64,000 nucleotides of DNA from an uncultured Clostridium sp. (lineage in GTDB: Bacteria; Bacillota; Clostridia; Lachnospirales; Lachnospiraceae). The notes below the pieces were generated by a model, which did no database searches, was not told the origin of the DNA, and saw only the letters and a program-made list of their open reading frames with translations. Below, piece after piece: positions 36,406-44,180 of this stretch (position 1 is its first letter; each line of letters starts with the position of its first letter). The position numbers were made by a program, and so were the translations under genes. The stretch lies in contig CALAAS010000012.1 in the NCBI GenBank assembly GCA_937885015.1, positions 14,929 to 78,928 of the forward strand. The letters are read 5' to 3'.

Positions 36406-36434
36406 ATTATAAAAGAAGGAGGGAAAGGCGTCAA
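36406..36434 (-). promoter_or_regulatory. Consensus promoter for the cyclase leader
   Basis: On the minus strand TTGACG (36434-36429), a 17-bp spacer and TATAAT (36411-36406). Confidence 0.8.
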
Positions 36435-36463
36435 GCCTTAAGAGGGCAAAGCAGATCCGGGAC

Positions 36464-36493
36464 TTGCTCTCCGGGTGTCTGGAATGATATACT
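36464..36493 (+). promoter_or_regulatory. Promoter for the DUF3870 gene
   Basis: TTGCTC (36464-36469), an 18-bp spacer and TATACT (36488-36493) with an extended -10 TG two bases before it. Confidence 0.55.
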
Positions 36494-36523
36494 GAAAAAA
36501 AGACAGAGAGTGAGGCGGATTTT

Positions 36524-36889
36524 ATGTACGGAGAAAATACGATACTTGTGGTAGGCCAGGCCAAACCGAGCCGGGAGGATGCCATATTCAGCCTTCACGG
36601 TGAATTTTATGTGAGTTTTGTGGTGGAGCGGGAAACGGGGGAAATTCTGGATCTGGAGTGCAATACGATTCTTTCGGTAACAAGGAATTTTGTTGTATCC
36701 ATGCTGCTGGGAAAAAGCCTGAAAACAGACCTGGAGGAAATGGAGAAGGTAATCAGGGAGCGTTATTTTGCGCTGACTCAGAAGCCACTGATTGCCTGTC
36801 TGAAAGATGCCCACAATCGCTATATGATGGTCACAGGCAATGCAAAAAATTCAGGAGCCAACGCTATGGAAAGAAGAAAACAGGTATGA
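36524..36889 (+). CDS. DUF3870 domain protein
   Basis: The 121-residue protein corresponds over its whole length to DUF3870: MYGENTILVVGQAKPSREDA at the start, then FYVSFVVERETGEILDLECN and a helical second half. It appears cytosolic, with no signal or membrane segment. The family is common in Clostridia and its function is not known to me. The ribosome site is weak (GAGG about 9 bases upstream), while the promoter with extended -10 is convincing. It is transcribed divergently from the cyclase gene and converges on the PurF paralogue, with a 12-bp hairpin between. Confidence 0.75.
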   Translation: MYGENTILVVGQAKPSREDAIFSLHGEFYVSFVVERETGEILDLECNTILSVTRNFVVSMLLGKSLKTDLEEMEKVIRERYFALTQKPLIACLKDAHNRYMMVTGNAKNSGANAMERRKQV

Positions 36890-36953
36890 TCCGGGAATTT
36901 CACAGAAAGACACGGAACAAGTCATGGTGTGGAAACATGAAGAAGGGGCGGGA

Positions 36954-36991
36954 ATGAACAGTTCCCGGTAGGCAGTCCTGGAACTGTTCAT
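36954..36991. terminator. Perfect 12-bp hairpin between convergent genes
   Basis: ATGAACAGTTCC (36954-36965) pairs with GGAACTGTTCAT (36980-36991). There is no T-run on either side, so it is a weak or factor-assisted terminator or an mRNA-end stabiliser. Confidence 0.55.
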
Positions 36992-37011
36992 CCTTGCCGT
37001 CCGATTGGTTT

Positions 37012-38418
37012 TTATTCTTTTCCGCTCCAGCAGTAGGTACAGAGCTTACAGGGAGAGAGGCCTATGGATTTTACCAGATCATCCAGACGGTGGAACTGGA
37101 GTGAGGTGAAATTTTGCTGTTTGCGGATTTCCTCCACCATTTCTTTATAATTCTGGGTGTCCGGATTGGCATAGTCTTCCAGTGTCTCCTGGGAGACCTG
37201 ATCACCTTCCCGGGAACGGATGATACGGCGCGTAATCAGATCCAGGTCAGAATTGGACCTGGAGAAATTCAGATATTTGCAGCCAAAGAGCAGGGGAGGA
37301 CAGGCCGGGCGGATATGTACCTCTTTTGCGCCGTTCTGATACAGAAACTCAGCCGTTTCCCGAAGCTGTGTGCCGCGGACGATGGAATCGTCAATGAAAA
37401 GCAGGCTTTTATTGCGAATGAGGTTTTCTATGGGAATCAGCTTCATTTTGGCAATCAGGTTTCGCTGACTCTGGTTGGCAGGCATAAAGGACCGTGGCCA
37501 GGTTGGCGTATATTTAATGAAAGGACGCGCAAAGGGAATCCCAGATTCATTGGCATATCCGATGGCGTGTGCGATGCCGGAATCCGGGATACCAGCTACC
37601 AAATCAGCGCTGGAATTATCGCGTTTTGCCAACATGCGGCCACAGTGGTAGCGCATTTCTTCAACATTGACTCCCTCATAGCAGGAGGTGGGATAACCGT
37701 AATAAACCCAGAGGAAGGAACAGATTTTCATTTCTTCTCTGGCAGGGCTTAAGGTTTCCACACCTTCCGCTGTCATATGTACAATTTCACCGGGGCCCAG
37801 CTCCCGATAGTCGGTGTAGCCCAGATTTATATAGGCAAAACTTTCAAAGGAGACGCAGTAGGCATCATCCTTGCGGCCGATGACAGCAGGTGTCCTTCCA
37901 AGGCGGTCACGGGAAATGTAAATGCCATCCGGAGTAAGCAGGAGAATGGTCATAGATCCTTTGATTTTTTCCTGCGCCAGTAATAAACCGTCTACGATGG
38001 AGTCTGCCTGATTGATAATTGCACCTACCAGTTCTGTGGCGTTGATTTTGCCGCCGCTCATTTCCATAAAATGAATATGCCCTTTTTCGTAGGCTTCCCG
38101 AACCAGTTCATCCTGATTAGTAATTTTTCCCACAGTAGAGATGGCATAGCTGCCCAGATGGGACTGAATCAGCAGGGGCTGTGGTTCCATATCCGAGATA
38201 CAGCCTATTCCCATGGTGCCCTCCAGCTCGTCCACATCCCGTTCGAATTTTGTACGGAATGGGGAATTTTCGATATTGTGAATGGAACGGTTAAAGCCAT
38301 TTGGCCCGTAGACGGCCATGCCGCCCCGCCGTGTTCCCAGATGAGAGTGGTAGTCTACGCCGAAAAAAAGATCCAGCGTGCAGTTTGTCTTGGATGTAAC
38401 GCCGAAAAATCCGCCCAT
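37012..38418 (-). CDS. Amidophosphoribosyltransferase paralogue lacking the glutaminase nucleophile
   Basis: The 468-residue protein aligns with PurF in overall plan: an N-terminal class II amidotransferase-like half and a C-terminal phosphoribosyltransferase half with PRPP loop LLFIDDSIVRGTQ (about residue 345) and ending SPCKLCTYCWSGKE. True PurF needs Cys as the first mature residue; here the start is MGGFFGV. The glutaminase motifs HTRY and HNGN are also absent (MGIGCISD and STVGKITN lie in their places). The start at 38418 has AAGGAAG upstream; a longer frame has no similarity. It could be an ammonia-dependent enzyme or a regulator. It is monocistronic with its own promoter, away from other pur genes. 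Confidence 0.8.
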   Translation of the reverse strand: MGGFFGVTSKTNCTLDLFFGVDYHSHLGTRRGGMAVYGPNGFNRSIHNIENSPFRTKFERDVDELEGTMGIGCISDMEPQPLLIQSHLGSYAISTVGKITNQDELVREAYEKGHIHFMEMSGGKINATELVGAIINQADSIVDGLLLAQEKIKGSMTILLLTPDGIYISRDRLGRTPAVIGRKDDAYCVSFESFAYINLGYTDYRELGPGEIVHMTAEGVETLSPAREEMKICSFLWVYYGYPTSCYEGVNVEEMRYHCGRMLAKRDNSSADLVAGIPDSGIAHAIGYANESGIPFARPFIKYTPTWPRSFMPANQSQRNLIAKMKLIPIENLIRNKSLLFIDDSIVRGTQLRETAEFLYQNGAKEVHIRPACPPLLFGCKYLNFSRSNSDLDLITRRIIRSREGDQVSQETLEDYANPDTQNYKEMVEEIRKQQNFTSLQFHRLDDLVKSIGLSPCKLCTYCWSGKE

Positions 38419-38472
38419 GTTTAACTTCCTTTCAAGTAATAATTCAGTAGTATAGAAATAAAAATCATTTTT

Positions 38473-38502
38473 ATCATAGCATAAAGAAGCAGAGTTGGAC
38501 AA
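38473..38502 (-). promoter_or_regulatory. Promoter for the PurF paralogue
   Basis: On the minus strand TTGTCC (38502-38497), an 18-bp spacer and TATGAT (38478-38473), about 55 bases before the start codon. Confidence 0.55.
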
Positions 38503-38636
38503 GAGAAAAAATATATGAAAAACCTCTGGTTTTCGAAAGGAAAATAGATAGAAATCGGAAAGGAAAATGAAAGGAACAGAGGTTTTATTAAAGCAGATCT
38601 TATGATATACTAGCCGCTATAAGGAGGTAATGGGTT

Positions 38637-39656
38637 ATGAAAACAACGTGGAGGAAGAAAATGGCAGTGTTCCTGCTGGCGGCAGCCTGTGTATTGGGAA
38701 GTGTGGAGATGGGATATGCGGGGGAGGCGACGGGACCGGCCAGTGACACGACAATCGGCCAGGTAAAGAAAGAGGAATCAGCAGGGCCGGCGCGGGAAAT
38801 TCCTGAAATCAGCCAGACAGGTACAGATAATCAGCCAGAGCAGAGCAGTGTGGAAAACCAGACAGGGCAGAGCAGTGTGGAAAGCCAGACAGGGCAGAGC
38901 AGTGTGGAAAGCCAGACAGGGCAGACTGGTATGGAAAACCAGACAAGCCAGGCAGAAGAGGAAACCCAGGAAGGTCAGCACGACACAGAAGATCCGGCTC
39001 AGGCAGCGGAACAGGCTGGTCTTGTGGCCAGCGGCGGGAGATACCTGGATCCCAATGCACCGATGGTGGCGCTGACTTTTGATGATGGGCCGCTGGCCAA
39101 GGTGGGAAATCGGATTATGGATTGTGCGGAGCAGTACAATGGCCGCGTAACTTTTTTTGTGGTAGGAAATCGGATTCCATCCTATCAGGATGAGATACGC
39201 CGCATGTATGCATCCGGCCACGAAATTGGAAATCACACATATGAGCACAGATACTTAAATAAACTGAATGCGGCCCAGATTCGTTATCAGATCGACGCGT
39301 GCAATCAGGCAGTTGCAGCCATAACCGGAGAGGCGCCGAAGCTGGTACGCCTTCCGGGAGGGAATAAGAACAATACGGTTTTATCGAATATCAGTCAGCC
39401 GATTATCATGTGGAATATCGATACGCTGGACTGGAAAACTAAAAATGCAGATAAAAGTGTCAATGCCGTTTTAAGCAAGGTGAAAGATGGCGATGTGGTA
39501 TTGATGCATGAACTCTACAGCCAATCTGCGGATGCAGCTGTCCGGATTATTCCCGCCCTTGTGGAGCGTGGCTATCAGCTGGTAACGGTCAGCGAACTGG
39601 CTCAGTTTCGAGGTGGAGTGGCTGGCGGAAAAATTTATTACAGCTTTCCGCGATAG
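38637..39656 (+). CDS. Exported polysaccharide deacetylase (carbohydrate esterase 4)
   Basis: The 339-residue protein has a signal peptide (MAVFLLAAACVLGSVEMGYA, cleavage near residue 28). A disordered Gln/Glu/Ser linker includes four nine-residue repeats (SSVENQTGQ type, about 70-105). The NodB-fold catalytic domain follows: TFDDGP (Asp149, Asp150), the metal site GNHTYEH (His200, His204), RLPGG, then DTLDWK and LMHE. Such enzymes remove acetyl groups from peptidoglycan or other wall glycans, often giving lysozyme resistance or allowing sporulation. AAGGAGG lies nine bases before the ATG, behind an extended -10 box (TGATATACT, 38603-38611). A subtilase gene follows 63 bases on. Confidence 0.9.
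   Translation: MKTTWRKKMAVFLLAAACVLGSVEMGYAGEATGPASDTTIGQVKKEESAGPAREIPEISQTGTDNQPEQSSVENQTGQSSVESQTGQSSVESQTGQTGMENQTSQAEEETQEGQHDTEDPAQAAEQAGLVASGGRYLDPNAPMVALTFDDGPLAKVGNRIMDCAEQYNGRVTFFVVGNRIPSYQDEIRRMYASGHEIGNHTYEHRYLNKLNAAQIRYQIDACNQAVAAITGEAPKLVRLPGGNKNNTVLSNISQPIIMWNIDTLDWKTKNADKSVNAVLSKVKDGDVVLMHELYSQSADAAVRIIPALVERGYQLVTVSELAQFRGGVAGGKIYYSFPR
38844..38951 (+). repeat. Four 27-bp coding tandem repeats
   Basis: Units begin at 38844, 38871, 38898 and 38925. The second and third are identical; the fourth has diverged. They encode the nine-residue linker repeats of the deacetylase and may vary in number between strains by slippage. Confidence 0.9.
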
Positions 39657-39719
39657 AGATTCCAGGATTTTTTTGCCGGAATATGCTATAGAAAGAGCAT
39701 AGGAAGGCAGGGCAGGCCT

Positions 39720-40610
39720 GTGAAGCATGCAAGAGAGAACATACACTGTCAGGTCGCGTATCGCCTGGGCCTGACGGGAAAAGGAGTCGGAGTGGCGATT
39801 CTGGATACAGGCGTGTATATGCACCGAGATCTGGAAAACAGGATTGTTGGATTTAAGGATACACTGAAAAAACGGAAGGCGCCCTACGATGATAATGGGC
39901 ATGGAACCCATATTGCTGGAATTATTGGAGGAAGCGGAATCGCTTCCTCCGGACGCTATCAGGGAATTGCACCGGGGTGCAGTCTGGTGGCGGTTAAAGT
40001 GTTGGATCAGAAAGGAAACGGATATGCTTCGGACGTTTTGGCAGGTCTTCGGTGGATCTGTCAAAACGGAAGAGAGTATGGGATCCGTATTATCAATATA
40101 TCGGTTGGATCCTTTACAAGACGCGGTATGAGTGAGGATTCTGCATTGGTGCGCGGTGTGGATGCGGCCTGGGACGCTGGTTTTGTGGTGGTTGTGGCGG
40201 CCGGAAATAATGGTCCGGGAAGCCATACGATTACCACACCTGGTATCAGCCGGAAAGTCATTACGGTGGGATGTTCCGACGATGATCAGGAGGTGGATGT
40301 GGCGGGAAGCCGGATGGTGGACTACTCGGGAAGAGGACCAACCAGCGCCTGTATCTGCAAGCCGGATATTGTGGCGCCGGGATCCCGGATTGTGAGCTGT
40401 GCGCCGCGGCCCGGGGGATATCGCATCAAAAGCGGAACATCCATGTCCACTCCGGTGGTGGCCGGAGCGCTGGCCCTTCTTCTGGAAAAATATCCGGAAA
40501 TGAATAATCGGGATGTGAAGCTTCGGCTGCGGGAAAGAGCTGTGGATTTGGGTCTTCCCCGGAATCAGCAGGGTTGGGGACTTCTGGATGTGGGAAAACT
40601 GATCACCTGA
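39720..40610 (+). CDS. Subtilisin-family (S8) serine protease without signal peptide
   Basis: The 296-residue protein is nearly a bare catalytic domain with the full triad: Asp29 in AILDTG, His61 in GHGTHIAG and Ser241 in GTSMSTP, plus oxyanion Asn163 in AAGNNGP. There is no signal peptide, and at most 15 residues precede the domain, so it resembles the intracellular subtilisins that degrade cytosolic protein, although it also lacks a clear inhibitory propeptide. The only usable start is GTG at 39720, behind a poorly spaced AGGAAGG. It lies 63 bases after the deacetylase gene and ends five bases from the convergent ktrA stop. Confidence 0.88.
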   Translation: MKHARENIHCQVAYRLGLTGKGVGVAILDTGVYMHRDLENRIVGFKDTLKKRKAPYDDNGHGTHIAGIIGGSGIASSGRYQGIAPGCSLVAVKVLDQKGNGYASDVLAGLRWICQNGREYGIRIINISVGSFTRRGMSEDSALVRGVDAAWDAGFVVVVAAGNNGPGSHTITTPGISRKVITVGCSDDDQEVDVAGSRMVDYSGRGPTSACICKPDIVAPGSRIVSCAPRPGGYRIKSGTSMSTPVVAGALALLLEKYPEMNNRDVKLRLRERAVDLGLPRNQQGWGLLDVGKLIT

Positions 40611-40615
40611 CTGCA

Positions 40616-41260
40616 TCAGTGAAGCAGGCGGTTGATATCACGGTTGGTTCCAAGGATAACCAGAACATCATTTTCCTTAAATTCATAGTCCGTTTGCGGC
40701 AGCGGATAAAAGGAATTGTCGTATTTAATGGCCAGAATAGAAAGATTGTACTTCTGGCGGACATTGACGCCGATAATTGTTTTTCCCAGCCAGTCGGCTG
40801 GAACGGGAATTTCATAAATGGAATAATCCGGTGTCAGCTCGATAAAATCGAAAATATTGTCAGAGGAATAGCGTACGGCAGCCCGGATGGCAGATTCCTT
40901 TTCCGGATAAACCACCTGGTCTGCCCCATTTCGAAGAAGAAATTTGGCATGGATATCGCGACTGGCCCGGGAAACGACAAATTTAGCGCCCTGTTCTTTC
41001 AGGAGGGAGGTAATTTCCAGAGAACTCTGAAAATTGTCTCCAATGGCAACAACGCAGACATCAAAATTGCGGATGCCAAGGGAACTCATATACTGTTCAT
41101 TGGTGCAGTCGCCGATCTGGGCGCTGGTAACGTAGGGCAGTACCGCATTGATGCGCTCTTCCGAGGTGTCAATGGCCATGATCTCATGACCAAGTTCGTG
41201 CAGCTTTCTGGCCATGGTGGAACCAAATCGTCCAAGACCAATTAAAAGAATCGTTTTCAT
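40616..41260 (-). CDS. ktrA: KtrA/TrkA-type potassium channel regulatory subunit
   Basis: The 214-residue cytosolic protein has a Rossmann RCK-N domain (ILLIGLGRFGSTMARKL at the start, acidic AIDTSEE after strand 2) that binds ATP/ADP or NAD(H). An RCK-C domain (YEIPVPADWLGKTI to the end) binds c-di-AMP in Firmicutes homologues. It gates the KtrB/TrkH pore encoded 24 bases upstream in the same minus-strand operon. A good ribosome site (GGAGGAAC) precedes the ATG. Together with DarA, it points to c-di-AMP control of potassium in this organism. Confidence 0.92.
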   Translation of the reverse strand: MKTILLIGLGRFGSTMARKLHELGHEIMAIDTSEERINAVLPYVTSAQIGDCTNEQYMSSLGIRNFDVCVVAIGDNFQSSLEITSLLKEQGAKFVVSRASRDIHAKFLLRNGADQVVYPEKESAIRAAVRYSSDNIFDFIELTPDYSIYEIPVPADWLGKTIIGVNVRQKYNLSILAIKYDNSFYPLPQTDYEFKENDVLVILGTNRDINRLLH

Positions 41261-41284
41261 AAGTTGTTCCTCCCTGAAATTGTG

Positions 41285-42631
41285 CTATCCGACCGTGACA
41301 CGCTCCTGCGGAAGCAGGGCTGCCGGTTTTCGGCTGTTGGTTAATGCATATAGCATAGTCAGGCCGCCGACGCGGCCAAAGTACATCAGAAGTATCAGAA
41401 GCAGCTTGGACAGAATACCCAGTTCGCTGGTAATGCCCAGCGTAAGTCCTACTGTAGCGATAGCGGATGCCGATTCAAATACTGCCTCCATCATGGTGGC
41501 CTGTTCCAGCCAGGTCAGCAGAAACGCGCAGGAAAATAGAAGAGTCAGGTACATGGCCAGGATGGCAACGGCATTTCGCAGAATATCCTGAGGAATACGG
41601 CGTCCAAAACACTGGATTCCTTCCTGATTGCGGAACGCGGAGCGGACGCAGAGCAGAGATATAGCCAGAGTTGTGGTCTTGATGCCGCCTGCGGTTGAGC
41701 CGGGTGAACCACCGATTACCATCAGAAGCACAATCAGAAACTGTGAGGATTCGGATAGCTTTGTCAGGTCCACGCTGTTGAAACCGGCTGTTCTTGGGGT
41801 AACGGCCTGAAAAAGGGCGGCAAAAAAACGCTCACTCAGAGAGAGGTCTTTCCAGCGGTCTCTGGAAAATTCAAAGAAGAACAGGAAGACAGCCGGAAGG
41901 GCAATCAGCAGAGCAGTAACCGTCAGAACGATTTTTGTCTGCAGATGATAGTGGGAAAAGCGAAGGCGGTGGGTTTTAATATCATCCCATACGAAAAAGC
42001 CGATTCCGCCCAGAATAATCAGGCACATAATCGGCAGATTGATAATGGGATTTCCGGTAAAGCTGGTTATGGAGCTGAATTGTCCGCTGGTGCCGCCCAT
42101 CAGGTCAAAACCTGCGTTGCAGAAGGCGGAAACGGAGTGAAACAGGGAAAACCAGAGTCCTTTTTTGAGACCCATCTGCGGAATAAATTGAAATGCCAGA
42201 ACAACGGCTCCGGCCAACTCAAAGAAAATTGTGCCGCGGACAATGAATCCCACCATGCGGACAATACCGCCTACCTGAGGGGCTGAAATAGATTCCTGCA
42301 TGACGTAGCGCTGTTTCAGTCCGATTTTTTTTCCTGAAAGAATCGTAACGGCAATGGCCAGGGTAACTACGCCCATTCCGCCGATCTGAATCAGGATAAG
42401 AATGACAGACTGGCCAAAAACAGACCAGTAGGAGTACGTATCATAGACGATGAGTCCTGTTACGCAGGTGGCAGAGGTGGCAGTAAAAAAAGCGTCGACA
42501 AATGGTGTTGGCTGCCCGGTTTTTGAAGAGATTGGCAGGCAAAGGAGCAGAGAGCCGGCTAATATAATAAGAAAAAAACCGCCCAGAATAATTTTGGCAG
42601 GCGTCAGAGCCTGCAATTTTTGTTCAAACAT
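41285..42631 (-). CDS. ktrB: KtrB/TrkH-family potassium uptake pore
   Basis: The 448-residue membrane protein contains the four-fold pore-loop pattern of the Trk/Ktr superfamily. The selectivity glycines appear in TSATCVTGL, SAFCNAGF, TPRTAGFNS and SAIATVGLT, and GGSPGSTAGGIKTTT forms the conserved loop between repeats. It carries K+, probably with Na+ coupling, in complex with the KtrA ring. The first gene of the ktrBA operon, it is preceded by a consensus promoter and a 140-nt leader with a long hairpin. The start at 42631 follows CCAGGAGTG-type Shine-Dalgarno sequence. Confidence 0.93.
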   Translation of the reverse strand: MFEQKLQALTPAKIILGGFFLIILAGSLLLCLPISSKTGQPTPFVDAFFTATSATCVTGLIVYDTYSYWSVFGQSVILILIQIGGMGVVTLAIAVTILSGKKIGLKQRYVMQESISAPQVGGIVRMVGFIVRGTIFFELAGAVVLAFQFIPQMGLKKGLWFSLFHSVSAFCNAGFDLMGGTSGQFSSITSFTGNPIINLPIMCLIILGGIGFFVWDDIKTHRLRFSHYHLQTKIVLTVTALLIALPAVFLFFFEFSRDRWKDLSLSERFFAALFQAVTPRTAGFNSVDLTKLSESSQFLIVLLMVIGGSPGSTAGGIKTTTLAISLLCVRSAFRNQEGIQCFGRRIPQDILRNAVAILAMYLTLLFSCAFLLTWLEQATMMEAVFESASAIATVGLTLGITSELGILSKLLLILLMYFGRVGGLTMLYALTNSRKPAALLPQERVTVG

Positions 42632-42773
42632 GTATCAGATTCACTCCTGGAAATTTGGCAGGTGCTGCAAACATAGTTTGACGTAAATCAAACGGTTATG
42701 CTTGCAGCACCCCTACAGTTAACTGGATTAACAGTGCTTCAGGACAAAGTTTTTGTCGCCGACCTAAAGGGAT
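42632..42773 (-). ncRNA. Structured leader of the ktrBA transcript
   Basis: The roughly 140-nt leader holds a long hairpin: GGTGCTGCAA and CATA (minus strand, 42711-42697) pair with TATG and TTGCAGCACC (42676-42661), enclosing GTTTGA-TTTACG-TCAAAC. Just 5' of it are GTTAATC, GTTAAC and GTAGGGG, which partly recall the c-di-AMP (ydaO) aptamer core, but the GGAGGAACC block is missing. It is probably regulatory; class membership is unproven. In the whole gap 42632-43118 I otherwise see only the promoters and LexA box listed here. Confidence 0.45.
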
Positions 42774-42779
42774 ACCTAG

Positions 42780-42808
42780 ATTATAGCCATATGATTTCTC
42801 CTTGTCAA
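42780..42808 (-). promoter_or_regulatory. Perfect consensus promoter for ktrBA
   Basis: On the minus strand TTGACA (42808-42803), a 17-bp spacer and TATAAT (42785-42780). Confidence 0.9.
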
Positions 42809-42853
42809 CGGAGAAAGAGAATGGGGCGTCAGGGATCCGGGTAAAAGTTTTAT

Positions 42854-42883
42854 TGGACAGAAGATCTGGGGCAGTGGTATAAT
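42854..42883 (+). promoter_or_regulatory. Possible upstream promoter for recA
   Basis: TGGACA (42854-42859), an 18-bp spacer and TATAAT (42878-42883), about 235 bases ahead of recA. It would give a long leader containing an unsupported 72-codon frame. Confidence 0.45.
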
Positions 42884-43034
42884 AAAAAAGAACTCTGAAT
42901 CATATGAATGTCCTGTCTCGCCGGTTGTCTGCCGGACTGCAAACCAGAATTCCAGAAAAAAGCTGAATCTTTGGAGGAACAGAAATTTTTCCTGGGCGAA
43001 AATGAATCCCTTCGGAGGAAACAGCAAATAAAGG

Positions 43035-43063
43035 TTGACATTCAAAGGCGGATCGACTATGAT
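43035..43063 (+). promoter_or_regulatory. recA promoter
   Basis: TTGACA (43035-43040), a 17-bp spacer and TATGAT (43058-43063). The -35 TTG is in frame with recA but lies upstream of the transcription start, so it cannot be the translation start. Confidence 0.88.
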
Positions 43064-43076
43064 AAAAACCAGAGAC

Positions 43077-43090
43077 AGAACGAATGTTCG
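43077..43090. promoter_or_regulatory. LexA (SOS) box
   Basis: AGAACGAATGTTCG fits the Firmicute consensus CGAAC-N4-GTTCG with one deviation. It lies just after the recA -10 box, where LexA would block transcription. Confidence 0.85.
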
Positions 43091-43118
43091 AATCTGCAGG
43101 AAGCATGGGAGGAAAAGG

Positions 43119-44180
43119 ATGAATAACGAAGAAAAGCGGAAAGCGCTGGATGCCGCGCTGACACAGATTGAGAAAGCATATGGAAAGGGCTCTGTGATGA
43201 AACTGGGAGAGTCCGGAGCCAATATGAATATAGAGACAGTCCCCACAGGTTCTCTGAGTCTTGATATCGCCCTGGGCCTGGGTGGGGTGCCAAAGGGACG
43301 TATCATCGAGGTCTACGGACCAGAATCCAGTGGTAAGACGACGGTAGCGCTTCACATGGTGGCGGAGGTTCAGAAGCAGGGAGGCATTGCCGGTTTTATT
43401 GATGCGGAGCACGCGCTGGATCCGGTATATGCCAGAAATATCGGTGTAGATATTGATAACCTGTATATTTCACAGCCGGATAATGGGGAGCAGGCGCTGG
43501 AGATTACCGAGACCATGGTGCGTTCCGGTGCGATTGATATTGTGATTGTGGACTCTGTAGCGGCGCTGGTGCCCAAGGCAGAGATTGACGGTGAGATGGG
43601 TGATTCTCATGTGGGACTGCAGGCCCGCCTGATGTCCCAGGCTCTTCGGAAGCTGACGGCTGCCATCAGCCGTTCCAACTGCATTGTGATTTTTATCAAT
43701 CAGCTTCGCGAGAAGGTAGGAGTGATGTTTGGAAATCCGGAGGTTACTACCGGTGGACGGGCGCTGAAGTTTTATTCCTCCGTGCGGATGGATGTCAGAC
43801 GGATTGAGACCTTGAAGCAGGGCGGAGAGATGGTAGGAAACCGTGTTCGTATCAAGGTTGTAAAAAATAAGATTGCCCCCCCCTTTAAAGAGGCGGAGTT
43901 TGACATCATGTTCGGAAAGGGAATTTCCAAAGAGGGAGATATTCTGGATTTGGCGGTAAAGGAAAATATCGTGGAGAAAAGCGGTGCCTGGTATGCTTAT
44001 GAGGGCAGCAAGATCGGCCAGGGACGTGAAAACGCCAAGAGTTTTCTGCAGGCCAATCAGGAGCTATGCCGAGAGATTGAGCAGAAGGTGCGGGACAAGT
44101 ATAACCTGGATGGAACCGGGGAAGAGGAGCAGAAAGAAAATCCCGCTGTACTGCCACCGGTGGGAGCACAGGAAGAGTGA
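43119..44180 (+). CDS. recA: Recombinase RecA
   Basis: The 353-residue protein shows RecA hallmarks: KALDAALTQIEKAYGKGSVM at the start, Walker A GPESSGKTT (67-75), FIDAEHALDP, Walker B VIVDSVAAL, loop L1 and L2 regions, and INQLREKVGVMFG. It forms filaments on single-stranded DNA, drives strand exchange and triggers LexA self-cleavage. The ATG at 43119 follows GGGAGGAAAAGG and gives the standard length. The promoter carries a LexA box. The C-terminus is acidic, as usual. The stop overlaps the recX GTG by four bases. Confidence 0.98.
   Translation: MNNEEKRKALDAALTQIEKAYGKGSVMKLGESGANMNIETVPTGSLSLDIALGLGGVPKGRIIEVYGPESSGKTTVALHMVAEVQKQGGIAGFIDAEHALDPVYARNIGVDIDNLYISQPDNGEQALEITETMVRSGAIDIVIVDSVAALVPKAEIDGEMGDSHVGLQARLMSQALRKLTAAISRSNCIVIFINQLREKVGVMFGNPEVTTGGRALKFYSSVRMDVRRIETLKQGGEMVGNRVRIKVVKNKIAPPFKEAEFDIMFGKGISKEGDILDLAVKENIVEKSGAWYAYEGSKIGQGRENAKSFLQANQELCREIEQKVRDKYNLDGTGEEEQKENPAVLPPVGAQEE

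Noticed and set aside
38844..38951. CRISPR array
   Set aside because: The 27-bp units are contiguous with no spacers and encode a protein linker.
43035..43118. N-terminal extension of RecA starting at TTG 43035
   Set aside because: The TTG is the -35 box of the recA promoter; RecA homology and ribosome site begin at 43119.
42908..43126. 72-codon frame upstream of and overlapping recA
   Set aside because: It has no ribosome site and runs straight through the recA promoter and LexA box. The amino acid pattern is not compelling.
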